DNA from: Bacteroidia bacterium
GTDB taxonomy: Bacteria > Bacteroidota > Bacteroidia > Cytophagales > Cyclobacteriaceae
NCBI GenBank assembly: GCA_030425425.1
Contig: JAUIAO010000002.1
Span: 124,001-188,000, forward strand
Direction: 5' to 3'
DNA: 64,000 nt
Made by a program: the position numbers and the translations under genes. How positions within the stretch are numbered: position 1 is the stretch's first letter; the number at the start of each line of letters is the position of its first letter. This document shows, in pieces, positions 51,228 to 61,700 of the stretch. The notes under the pieces were generated by a model. It made no database searches. It had not been told where the DNA came from and saw only the letters and a list, made by a program, of their open reading frames with translations.

Positions 51228-53579
51228 TCACTCATCTTTCAGGCACTTTGCCGGATTGACATTGGCTGCACGGATAGCTTGTGAACTCACTGTGAGCCAA
51301 GCGATTACCAATGCGGCTAAAGCAGCTCCTACGAAAATCCAGATACTAAGATCGATTTTATAGGCAAAGCCATCCAGCCAGTCTTTCATAAAGTAGTACG
51401 AAATAGGAAGCGCTAATATTACAGAGATCAAAACCAGCTTGGTGAAATCTCCGCTGAGCATCATCACGATCTGACTGGTAGTAGCCCCAAGAGCTTTTCT
51501 AATGCCGATTTCTTTGGTTCTTCTCTCTGCAGTAAATGCTGCCAACCCGAAAAGCCCTAAGCATGAGATGAGTATAGCAAATCCTGCAAAATAGGAAGAT
51601 AGTGTACCTATGCGAAGCTCTGATCGATACAGCTTTTCGTAGTTTTTATCCAAAAAATCGTACTCAAATATGAATCCAGGACTAAACCGTTCATAGAGGT
51701 TTTGGATTTGGGCCATTGTGGCTACTTCTTTTCCTTGCTCTAGTTTTACAGCCACGTTCCACGTGTCTCTCAGCCAGAAGAAAGCAGGGTCTACCGTGGT
51801 ATGAATAGATTGATAATGAAAGTCCTTCACTATACCGACAATCTCCAAATCATACTCATCCCACAGTTTGATATTTTCTCCAATTGCCTCTTCAGGTGTA
51901 AAACCCATCACCCTGGCAGCCGCTTCATTCAAAACTATCTTGCTGCTGTCTGCACCAAATTCTCTGCTAAACCATCTTCCGGTGACCATTTCCATTCCCA
52001 TCGTTTCCTGCACATGGTAGTCTACCCGGATATTTTCAAAAAGAATTCTTTCACCTTCGGTTTTACCACGCCAGTCCAGCCCACTGGTATTGCTCATCTG
52101 AGAAGTGAAAGTATGACTCAGCCCACATGCATTGACCACTCCCGGAATTCTTCTGAGCTCATTGAAGAACGCGTCTCTTTTCTCATAAATGCCACCATCC
52201 TGGCTAAACATCACCACATTTTCTCGGCTGTATCCCAGGTTTTTATTGAATGCAAATTCCGTTTGTTTGTAAATCACAATAACCCCCACAATCAAAATAA
52301 TAGTGATGGTGAATTGAAAAACAACAAGTCCTTTTCTCGCCCAGACTTCTCCAGCGCTTTTTTTGATATGACCTTTCAGTACTGTTACCGGGTTGAAATG
52401 GGTGAGGTAGAGCGCAGGGTAACTACCTGCCAGCACGCCGGTAATGATCACAGTCAGGATAGAAGCTACTATCAACTCCGGTGAGAATTCCATGCTTATG
52501 GTTTTTTCGGTGATTTCATTGAACTGTGGTAGGAATAGCCAAACAATCAAAAATGAAAACAGCATAGAAAAAGTAGAAATCAGGATGGCTTCACTGATAA
52601 ACTGCGAAATGAGATTTGAACGGTTTGCTCCTAGTGCTTTTTTAACACCAATTTCGTGTGCTCTCTTTGTGGCTCGCGCAGTGGATAAATTCATGAAGTT
52701 GATGCATGCAATCACCAATATAAAAATGGCAATGATGGAGAACAGCCTTACGTAATCGATTCTACCTCCATCTGGCTGTCCATTGGTATAATTCCCGTAG
52801 AGGTATTGGTCTGAGTATTTTTTCAGAAACAAGTCTACATTGCTATCATCATCCTTTCCTTTTATATAATTAGTGATTTTGGCCGTGACCTGATCGGGAT
52901 CGGCACCATTTTCCAAAATGACGAAAGTATGTGGTCCATTATTTCCCCATTGTTTCACCCAGTCATTCTGATCCGCATAATCCTCAAACGGAAGAGTAAA
53001 ATCAAATTTGTAGGTGGATTTTGGGTGAATGGTCTCGAAAACTCCCGAAACAATAAAATTCCTGGCATCTTCATAACGCAATTGTTTGCCCATTGCATTT
53101 TCGACACTGCCAAAAAATTTCTCAGCCACTGTTCTGGAAATGCATATTGAAGACTTATCCTGCATGACCTGATCGGGATCTCCTGCCAGCAGCGGATAGC
53201 TGAAAATATTAAAGAAATCAGGACCTACATGATATCCGTTTTCACGGAAATAAGTTTGCTCATGAGCGAGCAGCGCAGGGTTGATCCAGGTGGTAACAGC
53301 AGCATACTTGATGTCCGGAAAGTCTTTTTTAAGGTTTTCGGCTAGGATGCCGGGGGTGGAGTTGGTAGCGAAAGTCTCATTGGAATACGTCTGGAATTCC
53401 ATTACCCGATACAATCGATCATCTTTTTCGTGAAACTTATTGATCGAAAACTCATCATTCACCCATAAGTAGATGATTAATGCACATGAAAGACCAGTGG
53501 TCAATCCAATAATATTTATCAGAGACGATACCCGGTGACGAAGTAAGCTTCTAAAAAAAATCCTGAAATAGTACTGCAT
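51228..53579 (-). CDS. MacB/FtsX-type ABC transporter permease
   Basis: A 783-residue membrane protein with two FtsX-like units. The first helix (SSLINIIGLTTGLSCALIIY) is followed by a MacB-like periplasmic domain (about residues 45-270), three helices, a second unit beginning near residue 415, and the ending NPAKCLKDE. Motifs AHEIGVKKALGA and TKEIGIRKALGA are the cytoplasmic coupling segments. Unlike the permease at 33814 it lacks the prefix domain and an adjacent PadR gene. The ATPase partner is not in the window. Confidence 0.87.
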   Translation of the reverse strand: MQYYFRIFFRSLLRHRVSSLINIIGLTTGLSCALIIYLWVNDEFSINKFHEKDDRLYRVMEFQTYSNETFATNSTPGILAENLKKDFPDIKYAAVTTWINPALLAHEQTYFRENGYHVGPDFFNIFSYPLLAGDPDQVMQDKSSICISRTVAEKFFGSVENAMGKQLRYEDARNFIVSGVFETIHPKSTYKFDFTLPFEDYADQNDWVKQWGNNGPHTFVILENGADPDQVTAKITNYIKGKDDDSNVDLFLKKYSDQYLYGNYTNGQPDGGRIDYVRLFSIIAIFILVIACINFMNLSTARATKRAHEIGVKKALGANRSNLISQFISEAILISTFSMLFSFLIVWLFLPQFNEITEKTISMEFSPELIVASILTVIITGVLAGSYPALYLTHFNPVTVLKGHIKKSAGEVWARKGLVVFQFTITIILIVGVIVIYKQTEFAFNKNLGYSRENVVMFSQDGGIYEKRDAFFNELRRIPGVVNACGLSHTFTSQMSNTSGLDWRGKTEGERILFENIRVDYHVQETMGMEMVTGRWFSREFGADSSKIVLNEAAARVMGFTPEEAIGENIKLWDEYDLEIVGIVKDFHYQSIHTTVDPAFFWLRDTWNVAVKLEQGKEVATMAQIQNLYERFSPGFIFEYDFLDKNYEKLYRSELRIGTLSSYFAGFAILISCLGLFGLAAFTAERRTKEIGIRKALGATTSQIVMMLSGDFTKLVLISVILALPISYYFMKDWLDGFAYKIDLSIWIFVGAALAALVIAWLTVSSQAIRAANVNPAKCLKDE

Positions 53580-53608
53580 AGAAAAGAGAGGAAAGGTTTG
53601 TAAAAAGA

Positions 53609-53623
53609 TGCGATTTCATCGCA
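53609..53623 (-). promoter_or_regulatory. Candidate operator before the permease gene
   Basis: TGCGAT (53609-53614) and ATCGCA (53618-53623) form a perfect six-base dyad with a three-base spacer, 30 bases upstream of the minus-strand permease start. A regulator is not identified. Confidence 0.3.
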
Positions 53624-54026
53624 CTGGTTGCATAGACATACCTTGTTTTCAGCAGAAGGTTACATGATTTTTAAAAGAGGGTGACTGAAATTGAAGGTGA
53701 TGAAGGGTTGTTGGCATACATCCCGGATGCATACCAACACTAGAATTGACCTTAAAAGATCAGGGAAACAATCACAATTACTGCGATTACCGTTCCCCAG
53801 AGTGTGGCCAACCTTCCATTGGTTAATTTCCAGTCTTTCATTTTCGAAAAATAAACTGGCGAATGTAATTCCAGAAAAGGGACATATCATCACGAATTGG
53901 AAGGAATTTTTCTTCAGTTTCAATAAAACTTGTAGATATTTAACAAAAAAGTAACAAAAACAATTGTGAGTTACTTTTTAATAAAAAAGAATCACTTTAT
54001 TTTAACGTTATAATATAGCTGGTTGG

Positions 54027-54068
54027 AAACGGGGAACTACCAAACGAGGTGGCCCCGTTTTTGTTTTT
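54027..54068 (+). terminator. Orphan plus-strand terminator
   Basis: AAACGGGG (54027-54034) pairs with CCCCGTTT (54053-54060), with an inner ACC/GGT pair, followed by TTGTTTTTG. The T-rich side is on the plus strand, where no gene is seen upstream, so it may end a small RNA. The stress gene on the other strand would not use it well. Confidence 0.6.
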
Positions 54069-54129
54069 GTAGCCTCTCTATTCGGTAAAACATCTCAGTA
54101 CAAACAAACCCTTACTATCCTGTATTTTT

Positions 54130-54564
54130 TTAGATCGGTACAGTCAATACGGGTACTTTGGTTTTTTCGATCACATGAAAATCAGTGTGTGATCCAAGAA
54201 GTTCCTGCCACCAGGGATGCTGGTGGTGATACATGCAGATCAGATCAATATTGAGTTTTTTGCATTCCCCCACGATCATTTCAGTAGTAGCTCCTTCTAT
54301 TAATAATCCTTCAGCCTGGATCACATTGTTTTCAAACGTTCTCGCCAGATCTTGTAATTGCTGATGTTCTTTCCGCAGTTCCTCAGCACGATAGTCCCGT
54401 ACATATTGTGGTCCTGGTTCGTAACCCACAAAATCCGGATCAGGAGCGGCGATGTGTACCAGCCACAGCTTAGCATCAAACCTTTTGGCTATTTCTTCAG
54501 CATATAGAAGAAGCTCAACTGTAGGTTCATTCAAATCTAACGCGACTAATATATTTTGAAACAT
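54130..54564 (-). CDS. Universal stress protein family, single domain
   Basis: A 144-residue UspA-fold protein beginning MFQNILVALDLNEPTVELL, with LLIEGATTEMIVGECKKL and the final strand KTKVPVLTVPI. The usual ATP-binding signature G-x2-G-x9-G(S/T) is partly lost: MYHHQHPWWQELLGSH keeps only the last GS, with a histidine/tryptophan-rich stretch in place of the first glycines. ATP binding may be weakened or changed. Single gene. Confidence 0.85.
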   Translation of the reverse strand: MFQNILVALDLNEPTVELLLYAEEIAKRFDAKLWLVHIAAPDPDFVGYEPGPQYVRDYRAEELRKEHQQLQDLARTFENNVIQAEGLLIEGATTEMIVGECKKLNIDLICMYHHQHPWWQELLGSHTDFHVIEKTKVPVLTVPI

Positions 54565-54819
54565 GGTGATGTTGTTTGGTTAGGTGATTAAACGAATCGG
54601 AGAAGGAAACGATGGTTTTGGGAAGATTAAATTCTTTTAACTAAAGGGGTAATTACTTTCAGTCTTATCGTGAAGCAATGGAGGCTATAGCTGCAGCAGG
54701 AGATATCAGTCCATCTCTAATTGCCGATGGTATGTCGCAGGCTTTTTCTTTTCCCATTCTGGGTTTAACCAATCTCGGTCTTGCTTTGTGCGTCGGTGAC
54801 TTGTCTTGTGTAGGTTTCA

Positions 54820-55725
54820 TCACGAAACTGTTTTCTTATATTCAGAAGGAGGGATGCCCATCAGTTTTTTAAAAACTCTAGAAAAATATAACGGATCCTG
54901 AAAGTCTAGTTTGAAACTAATCTCCTTTATTGACATAGAAGTAAGGTTTATCAATTCACAGGCTTTTTGGATTTTAATCAGACTAAAAAATTGCATCATT
55001 GAGTAACCAGTTTTGTTTTTAAACATATTGAATAAAACGGAAGCTGATTTACCGAATTCTTGCTCAATATCACTTATACTTAATGAGCCATAGATATTAT
55101 CGTTCATGTATTGAATAATCTCATTAGTGATATCCTCTATTGCTTCAGTCGATTTCAGTGAGTAGAAAATGAACGATCCGATAAGCTTATGTAATAGCAT
55201 GCTGGAATACTCGAAAACCTGATCAGTATATCCGAGGTTGTATAAATTGAGTATGTAATCAAATTCGGCAATTTTATTCTGTTGGTATGGGATGGCTACA
55301 GCATTACCTGAGTTCAATTCCAAAAACCTATGGTGAAGATACCTGGCACTTTTGCCATCAAAGTGTACCCAGTATATGCTCCAGGGAAGGGCTCTGCTTG
55401 CATAGTAAGTGTGCCATTTGTTTTTTTCGATAATATAAAATGAATTGGGGGATAGCTCAATCTTACCTTTTTCAGTTTCAATTTTTCCGTGACCTTCTAT
55501 ACAGTAAAAGAGAATGTATTCAGCGCATCCACTTGGTCTTCTGCGGTAGTGGTTTAGTGCTTTTGGAAAATAACCGATATCAGTGATAAACAGATTTGAG
55601 ACCAATTCCTTCGTGGTTTCCTGTTTGATCAATTTCCGGGGTACCACTATCATTTTTTCTCCTTTGAACCCTTGTTTTAGTAACTGTTGATACTCAGTTT
55701 TTTCGTGATTTTTTTGCATTGTCAT
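54820..55725 (-). CDS. AraC-family transcriptional activator
   Basis: A 301-residue regulator. The N-terminal cupin (about residues 40-150: YILFYCIEGHGKIETEKGK, WSIYWVHFDGKSA) is of the sugar-binding AraC type, and the C-terminal double helix-turn-helix has SISDIEQEFGKSASVLFNMF and DFQDPLYFSRVFKKLMGIPPSEY. It is divergent from the Sus locus, about 190 bases from its first gene, so it likely activates that locus in response to a sugar. Starts at ATG 55725 or 55719. Confidence 0.88.
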   Translation of the reverse strand: MTMQKNHEKTEYQQLLKQGFKGEKMIVVPRKLIKQETTKELVSNLFITDIGYFPKALNHYRRRPSGCAEYILFYCIEGHGKIETEKGKIELSPNSFYIIEKNKWHTYYASRALPWSIYWVHFDGKSARYLHHRFLELNSGNAVAIPYQQNKIAEFDYILNLYNLGYTDQVFEYSSMLLHKLIGSFIFYSLKSTEAIEDITNEIIQYMNDNIYGSLSISDIEQEFGKSASVLFNMFKNKTGYSMMQFFSLIKIQKACELINLTSMSIKEISFKLDFQDPLYFSRVFKKLMGIPPSEYKKTVS

Positions 55726-55917
55726 AATTCTTTCACAAATGAATTGTCCATGTTAAATGTAATAATCTCCATCTAGGATTATTGCCATATTTCTAATTTG
55801 GTCTTCAATTATATTGATAATTAAAATATTTATCCATTTAAACTCCCCTAAGTTATGAAGATTAATGTATTATGTCGTGTCTTTATGGATAGACAAATTC
55901 GGAATATAACGAATCAT

Positions 55918-57348
55918 ATGTCCATATATACAAAACACGGTTGGAGCTTATTATCCTTCGGGATATTATTAGTGTGTCTTTCATCTTGTACAGAAGAATC
56001 AGTAGATGTCTCTTCTGAGCCCTCATTCAATCTGCAAGAGGTGATTACAAGTTTACCTGGCGAATCATTCACCATTACAGGGCTTGTGTCGGATCCTGCA
56101 GGAATTAAAAGTGTTCGTTTTGAATATGCTCCCTGGAGTTTAGATAAAGTAATAGAAGTAGATCCGAGTATTACGCAATACCCGTTTGAGTTTTCATTCA
56201 GTATTCCTGATACAGAAACTGAAGGAAGTACTCACCTCATTAATATAATATCCACAAATGGCGGGGATAAAGAAAGTTCAACACAAGTTGAAATTGTCCT
56301 TTCTGGTGATAATCAGCTGCCTGAGATTGCTATGGCGTCTCCTAGTGATGGCGGTACTTATATTCTTGGTTCTGGTTCTGAATTCAACCTGTCTTTTACG
56401 GTTAGTGACAATAAAGAGATATCAACCGTCGAAATCGTTGGAGTTGGTCTTAATGAGACTGTGGAGGTCAATGCTGCTTCATATTCATTTGATAAAGCAG
56501 TCGATTTTGTTTTTGCGGGGACTTTTGATCTTAGTATTACTGCTACAGATGTATCAGGGAATAAGGCAACAAAAAATCTAAGTGTCAAAATAGAAGAATC
56601 ATTACAGTTTGAAAAGATGTATCTGGCTGACGTTAGTTCAGATGCTGAACTGGTATCCGACCTTTTCGGTGTGCCTATGCTAATCGATGGATTTGAATCT
56701 ACAGACAGTCTAGGAGTTGTTTTTGAAGCAAATTATTACAATTCTACAGCTAATACAGAAATTCGGTTTATACCTCAGAAAGCTTCTTTTGCTCCATTTG
56801 CCTTTGGTGCTGGGGATAGTGCTGGTGAGTTGGCAATAGGATCTGATGCCACCGTCAATCCAATAGTCCTTAGTGAAGTTGGATACTACAATATCGTCAT
56901 TAATCTAAGTACAATGACATATACCATTGAGACTTACTCACCTACTGATGACACTTTCGAATATATCATCATTATGGGTACGGGAGTGAAGGTAGATGGT
57001 GCAAGTACGTGTGTAAGTAACTCAGATGGAGCAGATGACAATTGCTGGTGGTTTGGATCCGGAAAGCCACTCACTGTGGATAGCAACAATCCTTATCTTT
57101 TTTCTGCTACGGTAGAGCTATACGATCATGATCCGGAAGGAGATGGAAACAATGGTTTTATTCTCGGTGCTAACTATGACGATTGGAGTCCGTTCTGGAG
57201 ATTTGATCAGGGAGATGCCCTTGGTGTAGAGCCAGATGCCACAGTACCTAATGGAGGTAACAATTACATTTTTGACGAATCTGCCTTTGGTACATACACT
57301 TTTGTGTTTGATACCCATCTAAACAGGGTCAAAATACTTCCTCAATAA
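55918..57348 (+). CDS. SusE/SusF-like outer-membrane lipoprotein, first of two
   Basis: About 476 residues. ATG 55918 gives a standard lipoprotein signal (GILLVCLSSC); the frame is open to 55855, which would add 21 residues. After the cysteine come two Ig-like beta domains and a C-terminal SusE/F-type domain with LYDHDPEGDGNNGFILGAN and WSPFWRFDQGD. It is very similar to the next gene (shared KMYLADVS, FEANYYN/FEAHYYN, FDTHLNR), so the pair arose by duplication. Such proteins bind polysaccharide at the cell surface. First gene of the Sus operon. Confidence 0.83.
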   Translation: MSIYTKHGWSLLSFGILLVCLSSCTEESVDVSSEPSFNLQEVITSLPGESFTITGLVSDPAGIKSVRFEYAPWSLDKVIEVDPSITQYPFEFSFSIPDTETEGSTHLINIISTNGGDKESSTQVEIVLSGDNQLPEIAMASPSDGGTYILGSGSEFNLSFTVSDNKEISTVEIVGVGLNETVEVNAASYSFDKAVDFVFAGTFDLSITATDVSGNKATKNLSVKIEESLQFEKMYLADVSSDAELVSDLFGVPMLIDGFESTDSLGVVFEANYYNSTANTEIRFIPQKASFAPFAFGAGDSAGELAIGSDATVNPIVLSEVGYYNIVINLSTMTYTIETYSPTDDTFEYIIIMGTGVKVDGASTCVSNSDGADDNCWWFGSGKPLTVDSNNPYLFSATVELYDHDPEGDGNNGFILGANYDDWSPFWRFDQGDALGVEPDATVPNGGNNYIFDESAFGTYTFVFDTHLNRVKILPQ

Positions 57349-57379
57349 AATGACATATCCATTTCAAATTTTGAATAAA

Positions 57380-58786
57380 ATGAAAGTATTAAAAATATCA
57401 ATCTGGTTTTTACCTTTATTATTTCTCATATGCATGGTGTCATGTACTGAGGAGGGATTTGAATTCCCTGATTCCGAGCCTTTAATTACTGGTGATATGG
57501 AAATCAATGCGCTCCCCGGTGCCAATATTACTATTGAGGCGTCGGTAACTGATCCGGCTGGGTTAAAAAGTGTAAGCTTAGTATATGATGAGTGGAGTCT
57601 CTCAGAGACATTTTCTGTGGGAGAGTCAGCTGTAGAATACAATGTTTCTCATAACCTGACCGTACCTGAAACAGCAGTAGAAGGATCTTCGCATGATTTG
57701 AAAATTGTAGCTGAAAATGTGAATGGAATTAGTAAAGAATATACCGTAACTATTTCCTTAAATCAGGACACGGGTATGCCTGTTATTGAAAATAAAACCG
57801 ATGTAGGAATCGCATTTCTTCAGGAAGGAGTGGATGCTACACTCGTGATAGATGTGACTGATAATCAATCAATTGCCACATTTTCGATTACCGGTGCTAA
57901 TCTTAGTGATAAAGTGGATGTAAATGCCGCATCCTATACCTACACCAAAGAATTAAACATTCAAGTATCTGGAGTATATGAATTTGAAGTAATGGCAAAA
58001 GATGCGGAAGGCAACGAAAGCTCAATGACCGTAAAGGTGGCAGCTTTTGAACCTTTTGAGAAAATGTACCTGGCTGATGTTTCTACAGACGCAGAACTGG
58101 TTTCTGATTTAATGGGAGTCCCAATGTTGGTTAATGGATATGACGCACAAGATAGTCTGGGAAAAGTTTTTGAAGCTCATTATTACAATGCTGCTGCAGG
58201 AACCGAAATTCGGTTTTTACCGAACAAAGAGACATTCAGCGAGCTCACTTTGGGAAGCGGAGATGAGTCAGGCATGTTGTCCATTGGTAGTGACGCGTCA
58301 GTTGCTCCTATAGTTCTAAATGAAGTGGGTTATAATAAAATTTCTTTTGACCTAAGAGACCTTACTTACCAGGTAGAAGCTTACACCCCAACTGATTCTG
58401 TATATGAATATACTATTGTAATGGGTACAGGAGTGAAAGTAGATGGAGAGTCAACCTGTATCAATAACGAAGATGGATCTGATGGAGCATGTTGGTGGTT
58501 TGGAAGTGGTAAAAAATTTACCAGAGACGAAAACAACCCATACGTGTTTTATGGAGAGATGGAGCTTTATGATTATGACCCAGAGCAGTCTGGTGAGACG
58601 GGCTTTATTTTGGGAGCAAACCTATCCGGTTGGTCTGATTTCTGGAGATTTGATCAAGGAGAAAATCCAGATGCTACAGTGCTGAACGGCGGTTCAAATT
58701 ACAACTTCGGTGAAAATGAGTACGGCACATATGATGTGGTATTTGATACGCACTTAAACCGCTTCAAAATGACTCCAAAACAATAG
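57380..58786 (+). CDS. SusE/SusF-like outer-membrane lipoprotein, second of two
   Basis: About 468 residues. The ATG at 57380 starts MKVLKISIWFLPLLF and leads to the lipobox MVSC; ATG 57350 is an alternative. Layout as in the preceding gene, with Ig-like domains and a C-terminal glycan-binding domain ending LYDYDPEQSGETGFILGANL and DVVFDTHLNRFKM. It ends nine bases before the SusC start at 58795. The two copies differ most in their N-terminal Ig-like domains, suggesting different reach or ligand preference. Confidence 0.83.
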   Translation: MKVLKISIWFLPLLFLICMVSCTEEGFEFPDSEPLITGDMEINALPGANITIEASVTDPAGLKSVSLVYDEWSLSETFSVGESAVEYNVSHNLTVPETAVEGSSHDLKIVAENVNGISKEYTVTISLNQDTGMPVIENKTDVGIAFLQEGVDATLVIDVTDNQSIATFSITGANLSDKVDVNAASYTYTKELNIQVSGVYEFEVMAKDAEGNESSMTVKVAAFEPFEKMYLADVSTDAELVSDLMGVPMLVNGYDAQDSLGKVFEAHYYNAAAGTEIRFLPNKETFSELTLGSGDESGMLSIGSDASVAPIVLNEVGYNKISFDLRDLTYQVEAYTPTDSVYEYTIVMGTGVKVDGESTCINNEDGSDGACWWFGSGKKFTRDENNPYVFYGEMELYDYDPEQSGETGFILGANLSGWSDFWRFDQGENPDATVLNGGSNYNFGENEYGTYDVVFDTHLNRFKMTPKQ

Positions 58787-58794
58787 TGGGACAG

Positions 58795-61700
58795 ATGAAA
58801 CAATTAAGAAGCTTAATGATATTATGTTTCTTCTTCATAGCTGGAAGCCTGATTGCTCAAAATCAGGTTTCCGGTATCGTGACTTCCGAAATGGGAACGC
58901 TTCCAGGCGTCACAATATTGGAGAAAGGGACAGTAAATGGGACTATCACTGATATGGAGGGTAATTTTGATCTATTCCTCGAATCAGGTGATCCAGTGCT
59001 GGTATTTTCGATGGTAGGGTTTGCAACAAAAGAAGTGCCTGTAGATGGTAAATCTCAGCTTACTATTACCATGGAAGAGGATATTACAGGGTTGCAAGAG
59101 GTAGTGGTTATTGGATACGGAACAGCAAAGAAGAATGAGTTGACATCTTCAATTTCTATTGTAGAGGGAAAGGATCTTAATAAAATGACCGTTGGGAATG
59201 TAGCCGAATCAATGCAGGGTTTGGCTTCAGGAGTGCAGGTTCTTTACAACGGAGGAGGCCCAGGATCTTCACCAAAACTACTTATCCGAGGAATAGTAAC
59301 CAATCAGGGATCAGATCCATTAATCGTTGTGGACGGTGTGGCATTGCCGCAAGGTTCCAATCTGAACTTTCTAAACCCTTCAGATATTAAGAGTATTCAG
59401 GTGCTGAAAGACGGCTCTGCATCCTCTATCTACGGTACTCGGGCATCAAATGGTGTGGTTCTCGTCACAACTGAGAGAGGCAATCTTGGAAAATCTAGTA
59501 TTTCTGCATCCTTGTCTTTTGGGTTGAAGGCTCTTCAGCAACCAGATATGGCTAATGCTTCAGAGTATGCACAGGTAATGAACGCCCGACAGGAAAACGA
59601 TGGACAAACAGCAGTATATGATCTTACTTCTCTGGAAAATGATACTGATTGGTGGGGTGAAGTTTATAAGGATTTTGCGAATGTACAGAACTACTCAATT
59701 CGCTTGAATGGAGGTACTGAAAAAATCAATTACCTGAACAGTCTTGCGTATTTTCGTGAAGATTCTCATTTGGAAAAAGGTTACTGGGAAAGATTGTCGA
59801 ATAGATCTAATGTAGACTTTTACGCAACAGACAAACTATTCATTCAACAGGATGTAAATATTCGCTATGAGCATTGGGAAAATACCCCAAATATGTTCTT
59901 CGATGTTATGCGTATTGACCCCCTCACTTCGGTGTATCTGCCCTTTGATCAGAGGGAAAACCGAAATGAATACAGTATCTACGGGAGGTCCCAAAACTAT
60001 GTTTGGAATCCTGTGGCCAATGTCAATAGGTCATTCAATGAGTCTTTCTATTTTGGCTTATTTTCTAATACCAAAGTCAATTATGACATTACTGATAACC
60101 TGAGTATTTCTAGTAGACTTGGTCTCAATATCGATCAGCTGCGTAATGATTGGTTTGAGCCTAAGTTCGTTATTGAACCAAACCTGGAAGAGAATCAGAG
60201 AAGTAAGATTTCTTCACGATATACCAATACTTTCAACTACGTATGGAACAACCTGGTGAATTACAATCGAAGATTTGGTACTCATAATATAGATTTGACC
60301 GCTGGTCTGGTATTCGAAAGAAATCAGTCCAACTACCTAGATGGTAGGCGAACAGATGTTATTCTTAGTGATCCTAATTTTCGCTATCTGGATGCGGCTA
60401 CTGGAGACGGTATCGAAGCTTATGGTAATGAGACTGCCAATTCATTGCAGTCTTATCTGGCCAGAGCTATGTACAATTATGACGACCGTTATTTTGCGTT
60501 TGCTTCTTTTAGGAGAGATGGATCTTCACGCTTCCCAGTGTCTAATCAGTGGGCCAATTTCTATAGCTTTTCGGGAGGATGGAAAATTTCAAATGAATCT
60601 TTTTTCAATGTGAGTTGGATTTCCAATTTGAAAGTAAAGGCTGGATATGGTCAGGTAGGTAACCAAAATATTCCTGCTTCTGCCTTCTCATACCTGGTAG
60701 ATAGCGAGAGTTTTGTGTTTGGTGAAGACAAAGATCGAGTGGTGACCAACTACATTTCTCAATTTGGCAATCCGAGTCTTAAGTGGGAGACTGTGCAGGA
60801 TCAGAACTACGGAGTAGATGTTGGCTTATTTGATAATAAGTTGACCCTCACTTTGGATAGGTATATTAAGGAATCCAAGGACTTGCTGTTTGCTACTACT
60901 TTACCATTGTTCACTGGTTCTCCAAGTACCATCATGCAAAATGTGGGTAGCTTCAAATCTACAGGTTGGGATGTTTCCCTCGCGTATCAGCAATCAGTAG
61001 GAGATTGGACTTTTGGAATAAACTCCACTTTTAATACCAACGAAAGTATAGTACAATCACTGGCTACCGGTAATGACCAATTGCTGGCACAGAAAAGAGA
61101 AGAATTAGGTAATAACTTTTTGAAAATCACACAAGTAGGTGAAGTGGTGGGTTTGTTTTATGGATATGAAACAGATGGTATTTTCAAGAGCCAAACTGAA
61201 ATCAATAGTCATTCTGATAACTCAGGCCAACTCATTCAGCCCAGCGCGCAACCTGGTGATTTAAAATTCATAGATCAGAATGATGATGGTATACTAGACG
61301 AAAAAGACCTGACAATTATAGGAAACCCATTTCCAAAATTCTATTCGGGCCTAACATTTAATATGCAATACAAAAACTGGGATATGAATATGCAGTGGTA
61401 TGGGAGTTTTGGTAACGATGTGTATAACTATATGAAGTATTACCAAACCTCAGGGGTAGGAGGATCAAACGTTCAGGCAGGGTTATTAAATGATAGCTGG
61501 AGTGAGCAAAATTCAGATGCAACAATTCCTAGATTAACTGCTTTAGACCCCAATAGAAATTTTAAAGTGTCCTCTGATTACTTCATTGAAGATGGATCAT
61601 ACGTGAGGCTGAAAAATCTGCAGATTGGATACAATTTTCAGTTTTCCAAATTGACTCAATGTCGCGTTTATGTGTCCGGTCAGAACCTGTTTACATTCAC

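Larger units (their letters stand above)
53580..54129. other. Intergenic stretch with dyad and orphan terminator
   Basis: About 550 bases between the permease and the universal stress gene, both on the minus strand. Open frames at 53660 and 53691 look random. The dyad TGCGAT-TTC-ATCGCA (53609-53623) is 30 bases upstream of the permease. A plus-strand terminator lies at 54027-54068, with no plus-strand gene upstream. Confidence 0.5.

Noticed and set aside
53660-53954. Overlapping frames on both strands in the 53.6-54.1 kb gap
   Set aside because: Neither encodes a signal peptide, domain or normal residue composition, and neither has a good start context.
54678-54872. Plus-strand frame of 64 codons upstream of the AraC gene
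   Set aside because: It overlaps the 3' end of the AraC gene and has no support as a protein.
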